Source of the DNA: Euzebya rosea
GTDB lineage: Bacteria; Actinomycetota; Nitriliruptoria; Euzebyales; Euzebyaceae
DNA: 64,000 nucleotides
Reading direction: 5' to 3'
Assembly: GCF_003073135.1 (NCBI RefSeq)
Contig: NZ_PGDQ01000006.1
Coordinates: 366,021-430,020, forward strand
In this document: positions 38,491 to 47,516 of the stretch, in pieces
Position numbering within the stretch: the stretch's first letter is position 1
Layout: every line of letters starts with the position of its first letter
The notes under the pieces: generated by a model
Told to the model about the DNA's origin: nothing
The model's database searches: none
What the model saw: only the letters and a program-made list of their open reading frames with translations
Position numbers and translations under genes: made by a program

Positions 38491-38841
38491 GTGAAGTACA
38501 TGCTCCTGATCCGCTCCGACATCCAGGAGTGGAACCGCTTGGGGGAGGACGGCCAGCGACAGCTGTACGCCGACTACGACGTGCTGCACGCGCACGTGGC
38601 GTCGACCGGCTACCTGGTCGACGCCAGCCCCCTGGCGGCCCCCGATGTCGCCACCACCGTGCGGGTCCGGGGCGGTGAGGCCGTCGTGACCGACGGGCCG
38701 TTCGCCGAGACCAAGGAGCACCTGGCCGGGTACTACCTGCTGGACTGTCCCGACCTCGACGCCGCGCTCGACGTGGCGCGGTGCATCCCCGACGCACGGC
38801 TGGGGTCGGTCGAGGTCCGGCCCCTGCGCACGATCCGCTGA
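38491..38841 (+). CDS. DGPF/YCII-domain protein 2
   Basis: A 116-residue paralogue of the preceding protein with VTDGPFAETKEHLAGYYLLD. The tandem pair shares MKYM at the start and the core motif but diverges elsewhere, so the duplication is old. It is followed 8 bases later by the ECF42-type sigma factor. Confidence 0.9.
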   Translation: MKYMLLIRSDIQEWNRLGEDGQRQLYADYDVLHAHVASTGYLVDASPLAAPDVATTVRVRGGEAVVTDGPFAETKEHLAGYYLLDCPDLDAALDVARCIPDARLGSVEVRPLRTIR

Positions 38842-38849
38842 GGACGCCC

Positions 38850-40070
38850 GTGGACCCCCGTGCCCTGGTCGAGCGGGCGTTCCGTGACGACCAGGGCCGG
38901 GCGGTCGGTTCGTTGGTCCGTGCCTTCGGCGACCTCGCGCTCGCCGAGGAAGCGGTGCAGGAGGCCTACGCACGGGCGCTCCACACCTGGGCCGACGATC
39001 CGCCGGACAACCCGGGGGGCTGGATCCTGACCACTGCCCGGAACCGCGCGATCGACAAGCTGCGGCGGGCGGGCCGACTGGAGGCCAAGACCGCGGAGAT
39101 GGCCGTCGAGCTGGACCGCCGGCAGGCGGGGGCCGACGACAACCCGTTCGCCGAGACGATCGTCGACGACCGACTTCGGCTGATGTTCACCTGCTGCCAC
39201 CCCGCCCTCGCCCAGGACGCCCAGGTGGCCCTGACCCTTCGCCTGGTCGCGGGCCTGACCACCCCGCAGATCGCCCGTGCGTTCATGGTGCAGGAGTCGA
39301 CCATGGCCGCCCGGATCACCCGTGCCAAGAAGAAGATCAGGGTCGCGGGCGTTCCGTTCCGAGTCCCTCCCGACCACCTGCTTGCCGAGCGGCTCGCGGC
39401 CGTGCTGTCGTGCGTGTACCTGATCTTCAACGAGGGCTACCTGCGGGCCGAGGGCGAGGTCCTGCTGGACGCCGAGCTGTCGGGGGAGGCCATCCGCCTG
39501 GGCCGCCTGCTGCACCGCCTGATGCCCAACGAACCCGAGGTGACCGGCCTGCTCGCGCTGATGCTGCTCATCGACAGCCGACGCCGCAGCCGCACCCGTG
39601 GCCGCCGGCTGGTCAGGCTGGAGGACCAGGACCGGACGCGCTGGGACCGCGGGCTGATCGAGGAGGGATGCGCGCTGGTCGAACGGGCGCTGCGCCGCGG
39701 CCGCCCGGGCCCCTACCAGGTCCAGGCCGCCATCCAGGCCGTCCACGCCGAGGCCGCGACGTGGGGCGACACCGACTGGGCCCAGATCGCGGGCCTCTAC
39801 GCCGCGCTGTCGGTCGGCGACCCCTCCCCGGTCATCGCCCTCAACCACGCGGTGGCCGTCGGCATGGCAGAGGGGCCCGTGGCCGGCCTGACCGCGATCG
39901 ACCGGATCGACGGACTCGACGGCTACCACCTGCTCCACGCCGCCCGCGCGGACCTGCTCGCCCGGCTCGGCCGGACCGACGACGCCCGCGAGGCCTTCAC
40001 CCGCGCCCGCGCCCTGACCGACAACGTCGTCGAGCGGCGCCACATCGACGACCGCCTCGCCGACCTGTAG
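38850..40070 (+). CDS. ECF42-type RNA polymerase sigma factor with C-terminal extension
   Basis: A 406-residue ECF sigma factor. Sigma2 covers about residues 5-75 (AEEAVQEAYARALHTW, NPGGWILTTARNRAIDKLR). Sigma4 is near 105-170, with LAGLTTPQIARAFMVQESTM. The remaining 230 residues are the TPR-like extension that defines this group (FNEGYLRAEGEVLLDAELSGEAIRL, PYQVQAAIQAVHAEA, IALNHAVAVGM). ECF42 factors have no anti-sigma partner; the extension is thought to control activity. GTG 38850 has GAGGA 5 bases upstream. Its stop abuts that of the convergent S4 gene with no gap. Confidence 0.92.
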   Translation: MDPRALVERAFRDDQGRAVGSLVRAFGDLALAEEAVQEAYARALHTWADDPPDNPGGWILTTARNRAIDKLRRAGRLEAKTAEMAVELDRRQAGADDNPFAETIVDDRLRLMFTCCHPALAQDAQVALTLRLVAGLTTPQIARAFMVQESTMAARITRAKKKIRVAGVPFRVPPDHLLAERLAAVLSCVYLIFNEGYLRAEGEVLLDAELSGEAIRLGRLLHRLMPNEPEVTGLLALMLLIDSRRRSRTRGRRLVRLEDQDRTRWDRGLIEEGCALVERALRRGRPGPYQVQAAIQAVHAEAATWGDTDWAQIAGLYAALSVGDPSPVIALNHAVAVGMAEGPVAGLTAIDRIDGLDGYHLLHAARADLLARLGRTDDAREAFTRARALTDNVVERRHIDDRLADL

Positions 40071-40439
40071 TCAGCGCAGGCGGCGGAGGCGCTCCATCTC
40101 GCGGCGGTCCTTCTTCGTGGGGCGACCGCTCCCGCGGTCGCGGGCTCCCGCCAGCGAGGCAGCCGATTCCCGCGGCGGCGGGGGAGGGGAGTGGTCGGCG
40201 TAGCACTCCACCGCGATCGGGGCGCCGACCCGCGAGTCGATCACCCGCAGGACTTCCACGACGCGCTGGTGCTGGTTGACCCGCGCCTCGATGCGGTCGC
40301 CGACACGGACGGGTGCGGCCGGCTTCGCCTTCTTGCCGTTGACGGTGACGTGGCCGGCCTTGCAGGCGTCCGCAGCCGTGGCCCTGGTCTTGTACAACCG
40401 GATGGCCCACAGCCACCGGTCCGCTCGCGTGGACTCCAT
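40071..40439 (-). CDS. S4-domain RNA-binding protein (Hsp15-like)
   Basis: A 122-residue protein with an N-terminal S4 RNA-binding domain (RADRWLWAIRLYKTRATAAD, then VTVNGKKAKPAAPVRVGDRI) and a basic C-terminal tail (PTKKDRREMERLRRLR). Hsp15-type proteins bind stalled 50S subunits carrying nascent chains and help recycle them. ATG 40439 is preferred over 40451, with a TAGCGT hexamer 10 bases upstream. Confidence 0.88.
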   Translation of the reverse strand: MESTRADRWLWAIRLYKTRATAADACKAGHVTVNGKKAKPAAPVRVGDRIEARVNQHQRVVEVLRVIDSRVGAPIAVECYADHSPPPPPRESAASLAGARDRGSGRPTKKDRREMERLRRLR

Positions 40440-40449
40440 GGTCGGGCCC

Positions 40450-40455
40450 ACGCTA
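40450..40455 (-). promoter_or_regulatory. -10 element of the S4 gene
   Basis: TAGCGT on the minus strand ends 10 bases before the ATG at 40439. It lies between this gene and motB, so the S4 gene need not rely on the motility operon. Confidence 0.4.
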
Positions 40456-40459
40456 CCCG

Positions 40460-41455
40460 CTACTGGCCGAGGATCGCCGCCAGGGTCGGTCCACCCGCGG
40501 CGGCACCGACGGCCGCCCCGGCGAGTGGGTCACCGGAGATGTCCGCGCTGGCCACCGGGTCACCGATCGGGTCCTCGACGATCCCCGTCACGACCTCCGG
40601 AGCGGGGGTCGCGGTGGTGGTCGACGGGTCGCCCGTCACGGCGTCGGCGGGTGGGGGCGGGGCGCCCTCATCGGCGATGTCGAGGCCCACGACGAGGATC
40701 TCCACGCGACGGTTGACGGCCCGGTTCTCCGCCGAGGTGTTCGGCACGAGCGGCCGGTGCTCGCCGTAGCCGGACGCCGAGATGCGGTCCCACGGCATGC
40801 CGTGCTCGGTCCCGAGCAGCTCGAGGACCGCGACGGCCCGGTCGGTGGAGAGGTTCCAGTTGGTGTCGCCGCCGGCGGACAGCGGTGTGTCGTCGGTGTG
40901 TCCCTCGATCACGACGCTGTTGGGGGCGTCCACCAGCACGGGGGCGATCTCGGCGATCAGCTGCCGACCGGCCGCGGAGATCTCCGCCGCCCCGACGTCG
41001 AACAGCACGTGGTCGGTGGAGATGCTGACCACCAGCCCCCGGGCGTCAGCGCGGATCTCGACGGTGATGGGCACGTCGGTGACCTCCAGCACCTCCTCCA
41101 GCGCGGTCTCGACCTCGGCGAGCTGTTCCCGCGCGGCTTCCTGCGCCGACACCTCCTCGAGGGCCTCCTGGCTGAACTCGTCGCGGTACCCCGGCTGGGG
41201 GGCCACCAACGAGATCGGGCTGACGCTGGTCTCGGGCAGCGCCGCGCCGTCGACGATCCCGAGCTCCAGCGCCGGGTTGTCGAACGGGCCGGCGAGCCCC
41301 GCGACGAAGGCGATGAACTTCTCGTTGTTGGTCTCCGAGACGGCGAACAGCATCACGAAGAACGCCATGAGCAGGGTCACCATGTCGCCGTAGGTGCCCA
41401 TCCACCGGGTGGTGTCCGGCGGCGGGTCGGGGATGACGCACTTGTGCTTGGCCAC
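40460..41455 (-). CDS. motB: Flagellar motor stator protein MotB
   Basis: The 331-residue protein has the stator layout: a short cytoplasmic N-terminus, one transmembrane helix with the proton-carrying Asp24 in YGDMVTLLMAFFVMLF, a linker with a coiled-coil region, and a peptidoglycan-binding OmpA domain (about 150-265; VVIEGHTDDTPLS, NRRVEILV). A Pro/Ala/Asp-rich tail of about 60 residues is atypical. It lies 26 bases after motA. No other flagellar gene is in the window. Confidence 0.93.
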   Translation of the reverse strand: MAKHKCVIPDPPPDTTRWMGTYGDMVTLLMAFFVMLFAVSETNNEKFIAFVAGLAGPFDNPALELGIVDGAALPETSVSPISLVAPQPGYRDEFSQEALEEVSAQEAAREQLAEVETALEEVLEVTDVPITVEIRADARGLVVSISTDHVLFDVGAAEISAAGRQLIAEIAPVLVDAPNSVVIEGHTDDTPLSAGGDTNWNLSTDRAVAVLELLGTEHGMPWDRISASGYGEHRPLVPNTSAENRAVNRRVEILVVGLDIADEGAPPPPADAVTGDPSTTTATPAPEVVTGIVEDPIGDPVASADISGDPLAGAAVGAAAGGPTLAAILGQ

Positions 41456-41481
41456 GAGAGCTCTCCGATCGGGGCGCGCGG

Positions 41482-42267
41482 CTAGGCCGCGGCCGCCATG
41501 CGGTCGCTGTAGCCCTGCTGCTCGGCAGGGGGCAGATAGGACTCGAGCCGTTCGACCAGCATCTGCGGACTCATGCCCGCCTGGATGCTGAGCACCCCGT
41601 CGAGCACCACCTTCATGGCGGTCTGCTCCTGCTCCATCAGCAGCTTGAGCTTGCCGGCGATGGGCATGAAGGCGAGGTTGGCGAACATCACGCCGTACAG
41701 CGTGGTCAGCAGCGCCACGGCCATGCCGGCGCCCAGCTGGGAGGGGTCGGAGAGGTTGCCCAGCATGTTGATCAGGCCGATGACCGTGCCGATCATGCCG
41801 AACGTGGGCAGGTAGCCGCCGACGGCCTCGTAGAAGGCGATCATCAGCTTGTGCCGGCTGAGGGTCGACTCCATCTGGATGCTCATGGCCTCCTCGACCT
41901 TCTCGGAGTCCACGCCGTCGAGGATCAGCTGCGCGCCCTTGCGCAGGAAGGCGTCCTCGATGCCGTCCAGCCGTGACTCCAGCGCCAGCACGCCCTCACG
42001 GCGCGCCACGTCGGCCAGCTGGGCCATCATCGTGACGGTCCCCGAGTTCTCGAACGTCGCGCCCTTGATGGCCTTGATCGCCGTCTTGGGGATCCGTCCC
42101 AGGTCCTCCTTGTTCAGGCCGGTCATCCCTGCGCCGAGGGCGCCGAAGAAGACCAGCACGAACGACGACGGGCCGATCAGCGGTCCGAAGCTGTTCCCGT
42201 CGATCAGCGTCGAGACGATGATCGCGAGGAAGGAGAGTACGAGCCCTCCGATGAGTGCCATGTCCAT
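41482..42267 (-). CDS. motA: Flagellar motor stator protein MotA
   Basis: A 261-residue proton-channel subunit with four membrane segments (about 4-23, 33-51, 147-168, 178-200) and the cytoplasmic torque loop between helices 2 and 3. PTFGMIGTVIGLINML and the conserved Pro in FMPIAGKL fit MotA/TolQ/ExbB proteins. Beside an OmpA-domain MotB it is most likely a flagellar stator. It is divergent from clpC. Confidence 0.93.
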   Translation of the reverse strand: MDMALIGGLVLSFLAIIVSTLIDGNSFGPLIGPSSFVLVFFGALGAGMTGLNKEDLGRIPKTAIKAIKGATFENSGTVTMMAQLADVARREGVLALESRLDGIEDAFLRKGAQLILDGVDSEKVEEAMSIQMESTLSRHKLMIAFYEAVGGYLPTFGMIGTVIGLINMLGNLSDPSQLGAGMAVALLTTLYGVMFANLAFMPIAGKLKLLMEQEQTAMKVVLDGVLSIQAGMSPQMLVERLESYLPPAEQQGYSDRMAAAA

Positions 42268-42577
42268 ATGTGCGTTCCTGCCTCATCCGTGAAGCAACGG
42301 CCCCGCCACCCTGGCGGAACCTCCACACTTCGATCGGCACGCCCGGGGGCCACCTGAAGCCTCGGACCACACCTTTCCGATCCGGCGTTGCACGGGACGC
42401 TCAGACGCGCCTCGGACGGGCCGATCCACCTGTTGTCACGGTTGTCGTGCTCCGGCGTGTCATTGCGCCCACGGGTAGGGTGGCCTCCAGGTTGGGATCA
42501 CGATCCGTCCCTCTGCCATCGGAGTGACGCGATACCCTTCACCGACTCCCCGCTACCGCCTTCAGGGGGCAGACGAT
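42268..42577. other. Divergent control region motA/clpC
   Basis: This 310-base gap must hold promoters for both genes. Two TTGTC elements (42433, 42442), TAGGGT (42476) and TACCCT (42536) are promoter-like, but I could not pair them convincingly. No FliA-type TAAA/GCCGATAA pair, CtsR box or HspR-type repeat was found. The purine-rich CAGGGGGCAG before 42578 serves as clpC ribosome-binding site. Confidence 0.4.
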
Positions 42578-45082
42578 ATGTTCGAACGCTTCACCGACCG
42601 AGCCCGGCGAGTCGTAGTGCTCGCGCAAGAAGAAGCTCGGATGCTCAACCACAACTACATCGGCACCGAGCACATCCTGCTCGGGCTGATCCACGAGGGA
42701 GAAGGCGTCGCTGCGAAGGCGCTGGAGTCCCTCGGCATCTCCCTGGAAGGCGTGCGCGAGCAGGTCGAGGAGATCATCGGCCAGGGGCAGACCGCCCCTG
42801 CCGGCCACATTCCCTTCACGCCCCGCGCGAAGAAGGTCCTCGAGCTGTCCCTGCGGGAAGCGCTGCAGCTCGGCCACAACTACATCGGGACCGAGCACAT
42901 CCTGCTCGGGCTGATCCGCGAGGGCGAGGGCGTCGCGGCCCAGGTCCTGCAGAAGCTCGGCGCCGACCTGAACCGGGTGCGCCAGCAGGTCATCCAGCTG
43001 CTCAGCGGCTACGCCGGTGGTGAGGGCTCCCCGTCGGGCAGCCCCAAGGCAGGCGTTGCCCCCGGCAGCCAGGGCGAGGGCGAGTCCAAGGGCTCCCCGG
43101 TGCTCGACCAGTTCGGTCGCAACCTCACCCAGCACGCCCGCGAAGGCAAGCTCGACCCGGTCATCGGCCGCAAGCGCGAGATCGAGCGGGTCATGCAGGT
43201 GCTGTCGCGCCGGCGCAAGAACAACCCCGTGCTCATCGGCGAGCCGGGTGTCGGCAAGACCGCGATCGTCGAGGGCCTCGCCCAGATGATCGTGTCGGGC
43301 AACATCCCCGAGACGCTGAAGGACAAGCAGCTCTACACCCTGGACCTCGGCGCACTGGTCGCCGGTTCCCGGTACCGCGGTGACTTCGAGGAGCGCCTCA
43401 AGAAGGTGCTCAAGGAGATCACCACCCGCGGCGACATCATCCTGTTCATCGACGAGCTGCACACGCTCGTCGGCGCGGGTGCCGCCGAGGGTGCGATCGA
43501 CGCCGCCAGCATCCTCAAGCCGATGCTGGCCCGCGGCGAGCTGCAGACCATCGGTGCCACCACGATCGACGAGTACCGCAAGCACCTGGAGAAGGACGCG
43601 GCGCTCGAGCGTCGTTTCCAGCCGATCACGGTGGAGGAACCCTCCATCGTCCACACGATCGAGATCCTCAAGGGCCTGCGCGACAGCTACGAGGCCCACC
43701 ACCGCGTCACCATCACCGACGCGGCGCTGGTGGCCTCCGCCAACCTCGCCGACCGCTACATCTCCGACCGCTTCCTTCCGGACAAGGCCATCGACCTGCT
43801 CGACGAGGCCGGCTCCCGGCTTCGCATCCGTCGCCTGACCGCGCCGCCGGACCTGCAGGACCTCGAGGACGAGGCCAACAAGGTCCGCAAGCAGAAGGAA
43901 CAGGCGATCGACGACCAGGACTTCGAGAAGGCGGCGCGCCTGCGCGACGAAGAGAAGAAGCTCCTCGAGCGTCGTGCCGAGCGCGAGAAGGAATGGAAGT
44001 CCTCTGGCCTGGACACCGTCCTGACCCTGGACGAGGAGGACATCGCCGAGGTCCTCAGCAACTGGACGGGCATCCCGGTCTTCAAGCTGACCGAGGAGGA
44101 GACCCAGAAGCTGCTGCGGATGGAGGCCGAGCTCCACAAGCGGATCATCGGCCAGGAAGAGGCCATCGTGGCCGTCTCCAAGTCCATCCGTCGGACCCGG
44201 TCCGGCCTGAAGGACCCCAAGCGTCCGTCCGGCTCGTTCATCTTCCTCGGCCCCTCCGGTGTCGGGAAGACCGAGCTGGCCAAGACGCTGGCGGAGTTCC
44301 TGTTCGGCGACGAGGACGCCCTGATCCACCTCGACATGTCGGAGTACCAGGAGAAGCACACGGTCAGCCGCCTGATCGGTTCGCCTCCCGGCTACGTCGG
44401 CTACGAGGAGGGCGGCCAGCTGACCGAGGCGGTGCGCCGTCGGCCGTTCAGCGTGGTGCTTTTCGACGAGGTCGAGAAGGCCCACCCGGACGTCTTCAAC
44501 TCCCTGCTGCAGATCCTCGAGGACGGTCGCCTGACCGACTCGCAGGGCAAGGCCGTGGACTTCAAGAACACCGTGCTGATCATGACCTCCAACCTGGGGA
44601 CCCGGAACCTCGGCAAGACGCCGACCGGTTTCGCTGCCCAAGCGGACGAGAAGTCGCACTACGAGCAGATGAAGGAGCAGGTCGACGACGAGCTCAAGCG
44701 CCACTTCCGGCCCGAGTTCCTCAACCGCATCGACGACACGATCGTCTTCCACCCGCTGACCCAGGCGCAGGTCAAGAACATCGTCGACCTGATGATGAAG
44801 CGCGTGAAGGAGCAGCTGAAGGCCAAGGCACTCGACATCGAGCTGACCGAGGACGCCAAGGACTGGCTGAGCCTGAAGGGTTACGACCCGACCCTGGGTG
44901 CCCGTCCGCTGCGCCGCACCATCCAGCGCGAGATCGAGGACGTGCTCAGCGAGAAGCTGCTGTACGGCGAGTTCTCCGCCAACCAGCTGATCGTCGCCGA
45001 CATCGAGGACGACGCTGTGGTCTTCCGGGCCATGGACGCTCCCGAGGTGCCGCCGATGGAGCTGGCGAGCGCCGAGGACTGA
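42578..45082 (+). CDS. clpC: ATP-dependent Clp protease ATP-binding subunit ClpC
   Basis: An 834-residue class I Hsp100 unfoldase that feeds substrates to ClpP. It starts with two ClpN repeats (both with [14 protein letters not shown]), then AAA-1 with Walker A GEPGVGKT, a middle domain with a UVR motif ([19 protein letters not shown]), and AAA-2 with [10 protein letters not shown]. The C-terminal D2-small domain follows. The start [13 protein letters not shown] is canonical. It lies two genes from lysS in many actinobacteria; here the DGPF/ECF42, S4 and mot genes intervene. No mcsA, mcsB or ctsR is present. Confidence 0.97.
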   Translation: MFERFTDRARRVVVLAQEEARMLNHNYIGTEHILLGLIHEGEGVAAKALESLGISLEGVREQVEEIIGQGQTAPAGHIPFTPRAKKVLELSLREALQLGHNYIGTEHILLGLIREGEGVAAQVLQKLGADLNRVRQQVIQLLSGYAGGEGSPSGSPKAGVAPGSQGEGESKGSPVLDQFGRNLTQHAREGKLDPVIGRKREIERVMQVLSRRRKNNPVLIGEPGVGKTAIVEGLAQMIVSGNIPETLKDKQLYTLDLGALVAGSRYRGDFEERLKKVLKEITTRGDIILFIDELHTLVGAGAAEGAIDAASILKPMLARGELQTIGATTIDEYRKHLEKDAALERRFQPITVEEPSIVHTIEILKGLRDSYEAHHRVTITDAALVASANLADRYISDRFLPDKAIDLLDEAGSRLRIRRLTAPPDLQDLEDEANKVRKQKEQAIDDQDFEKAARLRDEEKKLLERRAEREKEWKSSGLDTVLTLDEEDIAEVLSNWTGIPVFKLTEEETQKLLRMEAELHKRIIGQEEAIVAVSKSIRRTRSGLKDPKRPSGSFIFLGPSGVGKTELAKTLAEFLFGDEDALIHLDMSEYQEKHTVSRLIGSPPGYVGYEEGGQLTEAVRRRPFSVVLFDEVEKAHPDVFNSLLQILEDGRLTDSQGKAVDFKNTVLIMTSNLGTRNLGKTPTGFAAQADEKSHYEQMKEQVDDELKRHFRPEFLNRIDDTIVFHPLTQAQVKNIVDLMMKRVKEQLKAKALDIELTEDAKDWLSLKGYDPTLGARPLRRTIQREIEDVLSEKLLYGEFSANQLIVADIEDDAVVFRAMDAPEVPPMELASAED

Positions 45083-45096
45083 CCGTTCGAGTCGTC

Positions 45097-45129
45097 GGAG
45101 GAGCGTCGTGCATCGCACGGCGCTCCTCC
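45097..45129 (+). terminator. Terminator hairpin of clpC
   Basis: Outer arms GGAGGAGCG/CGCTCCTCC and inner arms CGTGC/GCACG, separated by one mismatch, close a 3-base loop. It begins 15 bases after the clpC stop. This is one of the strongest hairpins in the window. Confidence 0.8.
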
Positions 45130-45193
45130 TGCGTTCGGTGCAGGGGCGCCGGTGTCGCGGTGTTGGTGGATGTGACGCAGCGAGGACAAGTTG

Positions 45194-45222
45194 TTGGCTC
45201 CGGGTTCACCTCGGGCTACGAT
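45194..45222 (+). promoter_or_regulatory. Promoter candidate in the clpC-GAF gap
   Basis: TTGGCT (45194-45199) and TACGAT (45217-45222) are 17 bases apart and predict a start near 45229. The next gene begins only at 45520, with a perfect hairpin between, so the product could be a short RNA or a long attenuated leader. Confidence 0.45.
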
Positions 45223-45344
45223 GAGGTAACGCTTCGTTCGTGATCCGGACAACGAGTCACGTGAAGCTCACCACACGACGTCGATCCGTTCCCGGCGGGC
45301 GCCAAGAGCCCAGGTGATCAGGGGGGACGTCAACGCACAGCACA

Positions 45345-45371
45345 GGCCCGACGCACCAAGCGCGTCGGGCC
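45345..45371. terminator. Perfect 10-base-stem hairpin in the clpC-GAF gap
   Basis: GGCCCGACGC and GCGTCGGGCC pair perfectly around a 7-base loop. No T tract follows. The 437-base gap 45083-45519 otherwise contains the clpC terminator and a promoter candidate but no convincing reading frame. Confidence 0.6.
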
Positions 45372-45519
45372 CTCGCTCGTTCAGGATGGCGCTCGTTCGT
45401 CCAGGGCCCGCTCGTCCTTGGGGCTCAGTCGTTCCGGAACCCGGAGAATCGGGACTGGTCCGGTGGGTTGACGCACGGTAGTATTGCTCTTGCCCTTCGT
45501 AGTCGCCTGAGGAGCAGGG

Positions 45520-46635
45520 GTGCCCGTGCCTGAGCTGCTGATCGCCGTTGCCACCGTCGGGCTGCTCGGTGTCGTCACCGCCCGCGCTGCCGGCCGCAGG
45601 CGTGCTGCGGTCGTCGCACCCGAGGTGGTCGCGAAGGTCGTCCACCGCGCCCGCGAGGCCGTGGGGGTCGACGCCGCGCTCCGTCATCTCCTCGACGGGC
45701 TGGCGACGGCCACGGGAGCCACCCGGGCCGACGCGCTCTTCGTGACGCCACCGAACAAGGCGGTTGCCAGGGTCTCGCTGGAGGACGGTCAGCTGACCAC
45801 CATCGAGACGCGCCCGCCGGAGGAGCTGTGCGAGCTGATGACCGCGTGGTTGGCGGTGGACCCCCGGCCGGCCGACCTCCGCGAGGGCGACGCCCACCCG
45901 CTGCGGCCGTGGCTGGCACGGATGGGTGTCGACGACGCGATCGTCGTCCCGTTGATGGACAGCGAACCGCTCGGCGTGATCGTGCTCGGCAACCGACTCG
46001 GTGGTCCCTCTGGTGCGACGACGCTGGACGGGCCGTCCCAGCGACAGCTGGCCGCCGACGCAACCGCCGCCCTGCTCGGGGCGCGACGCCGCGAGCTGCT
46101 CGCCCGCATGCCGGCGGCGTGGTTCGACGCGACGGGGGCGCGCATCGGGTCGTCCGAGCCCCTTGACACCCTTCCCGCGGAGGAGGTGTTGAGGGCTCGG
46201 CTGGACATGGTCGAGGCCGGGCGAGAGGAGGTCGCCCTGGTGTCCCTCCGAGTCCATCCCGTGCGCGGCCGGGCCGATGTGGAACTCGTGGCGGACGCCG
46301 TCGCCGAGCGACTGATGCGCACCGTCCGGCGAGTGGACCTGACCGCCCGGGTGGGGGACGACCGCGTGGTCGTCGTCCTCGCCGAGGTCGCCGACAGCGA
46401 CATCGCGCTGCGAACCGCCCAGCGGCTGGTGGATCGTGCGCATGCGCCGGTCCTCCTCGATGGGGTTGTCGTGCGTCCCGAGGTGAGCGCCGGAGTGGTG
46501 CTGTGGGACGGCCACACGCGGGTGTCGGAGATCCGCGAGGAGCTGGACGCGGTGGAGGCCGCTGCGGCGATCGACCCGATGCACGCGCTCCACCTGCGGG
46601 CATCGGCGCGCCAGCGTCGCGGCCTCGCGGCCTGA
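45520..46635 (+). CDS. GAF-domain protein with degenerate GGDEF domain
   Basis: A 371-residue protein. An N-terminal hydrophobic segment ([20 protein letters not shown]) may anchor it. Residues about 45-195 look like a GAF domain ([19 protein letters not shown]). Residues about 225-360 follow the diguanylate cyclase fold, but the active-site GGDEF position reads VGDDR within [14 protein letters not shown], so it should be catalytically inactive and perhaps a nucleotide-sensing or signalling relic. GTG 45520 has AGGAG 5 bases upstream. nucS follows after 40 bases with its own -10. Confidence 0.72.
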   Translation: MPVPELLIAVATVGLLGVVTARAAGRRRAAVVAPEVVAKVVHRAREAVGVDAALRHLLDGLATATGATRADALFVTPPNKAVARVSLEDGQLTTIETRPPEELCELMTAWLAVDPRPADLREGDAHPLRPWLARMGVDDAIVVPLMDSEPLGVIVLGNRLGGPSGATTLDGPSQRQLAADATAALLGARRRELLARMPAAWFDATGARIGSSEPLDTLPAEEVLRARLDMVEAGREEVALVSLRVHPVRGRADVELVADAVAERLMRTVRRVDLTARVGDDRVVVVLAEVADSDIALRTAQRLVDRAHAPVLLDGVVVRPEVSAGVVLWDGHTRVSEIREELDAVEAAAAIDPMHALHLRASARQRRGLAA

Positions 46636-46660
46636 CCGGGCACGCGGCCGTGCCGGCATC

Positions 46661-46666
46661 TACGCT
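46661..46666 (+). promoter_or_regulatory. -10 element of nucS
   Basis: TACGCT ends 9 bases before the nucS ATG, which lacks a Shine-Dalgarno sequence. Confidence 0.45.
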
Positions 46667-46675
46667 GCCGGTCCC

Positions 46676-47335
46676 ATGCGCCTACTCATCGCCCGCTGCA
46701 CCGTGGACTACGACGGTCGGCTGACCGCCCACCTGCCGGAGGCCCGTCGCCTGATCATGGTCAAGGCCGACGGCTGTGTCGCCATCCATGCCGACGGTGG
46801 TGCCTACAAGCCCCTCAACTGGATGAACGCCCCCAACCGGCTGGAGGAGGAGGACGACCGCTGGGTCGTGACGTCCCCCAAGGGCGAGACGCTGACCATC
46901 ACCCTGCACGAGCGCATCTGGGAGACCGAGACCGAGCTCGGCGAGGACCCCGGCCTGACCAAGGACGGGGTCGAGGCACACCTGCAGGAGCTGCTGGCGG
47001 CCAACACCGACGCCATCGGCGAGAACCTCCAGCTGGTCCGCCGCGAGTACCCCACCGACATCGGGCCCGTGGACCTGCTGCTCCGGGACGCCGACGGGCA
47101 GGCCGTGGCGGTGGAGATCAAGCGGCGCGGCGAGATCGACGGGGTCGAGCAGCTGACCCGCTACCTGGAGCGCATGGACCGTGATCCGCTGCTGCGTCCG
47201 GTCAGGGGCATCTTCGCCGCACAGCTGATCAAGCCCCAGGCCCGCGTCCTGGCGGAGTCACGGGGCATCGCCTGCGTCGAGGTGGACTACGACGAGCTGC
47301 GCGGTATCGAGTCCGACGAGCTCAAGCTCTTCTGA
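46676..47335 (+). CDS. nucS: Mismatch-specific endonuclease NucS/EndoMS
   Basis: NucS cuts both strands at mismatches and provides the non-canonical mismatch repair of actinobacteria lacking MutS/MutL. The 219-residue protein has the N-terminal DNA-binding domain and a C-terminal RecB-like nuclease domain with [12 protein letters not shown] and [20 protein letters not shown]. It ends in DELKLF, a likely beta-clamp-binding tail. No mutS or mutL occurs in the window. Confidence 0.94.
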   Translation: MRLLIARCTVDYDGRLTAHLPEARRLIMVKADGCVAIHADGGAYKPLNWMNAPNRLEEEDDRWVVTSPKGETLTITLHERIWETETELGEDPGLTKDGVEAHLQELLAANTDAIGENLQLVRREYPTDIGPVDLLLRDADGQAVAVEIKRRGEIDGVEQLTRYLERMDRDPLLRPVRGIFAAQLIKPQARVLAESRGIACVEVDYDELRGIESDELKLF

Positions 47336-47336
47336 C

Positions 47337-47356
47337 CCGTCCCCCCGCCGGGACGG
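47337..47356 (+). terminator. Short hairpin directly after nucS
   Basis: CCGTCC/GGACGG arms with an 8-base loop begin 2 bases after the nucS stop. The stem is short. Confidence 0.4.
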
Positions 47357-47428
47357 CGACCCGTCCCTCCACCGTCTCGTGCAGCTTGATCCACAACTGC
47401 GCTGAACTGCACAATCCGCTCCCGGTCC

Positions 47429-47464
47429 TGTGCACCTGTGCGCCCAACGGCGCCGAGGTGCACA
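47429..47464. terminator. Bidirectional terminator between nucS and the RibD-like gene
   Basis: Outer arms TGTGCACCT/AGGTGCACA and inner arms GCGCC/GGCGC, separated by two bases on each side, close a CAAC loop. It lies between convergent genes ending at 47335 and 47517. Confidence 0.7.
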
Positions 47465-47516
47465 TCGCGGCTCGCCGCCGCCCGCCGCCTCCTGCCGCCC
47501 CGCTTCAGTGGTCGTG

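Noticed and set aside
42268..42577. ClgR, CtsR or HspR operator upstream of clpC
   Set aside because: The best match (CGCTCAGACGC) lacks the second GCG half, and no CtsR heptads or HspR-type inverted repeat are present.
45229..45371. Known riboswitch (c-di-GMP or c-di-AMP) after clpC
   Set aside because: Conserved core motifs of GEMM and ydaO classes could not be found; only the promoter and hairpin remain.
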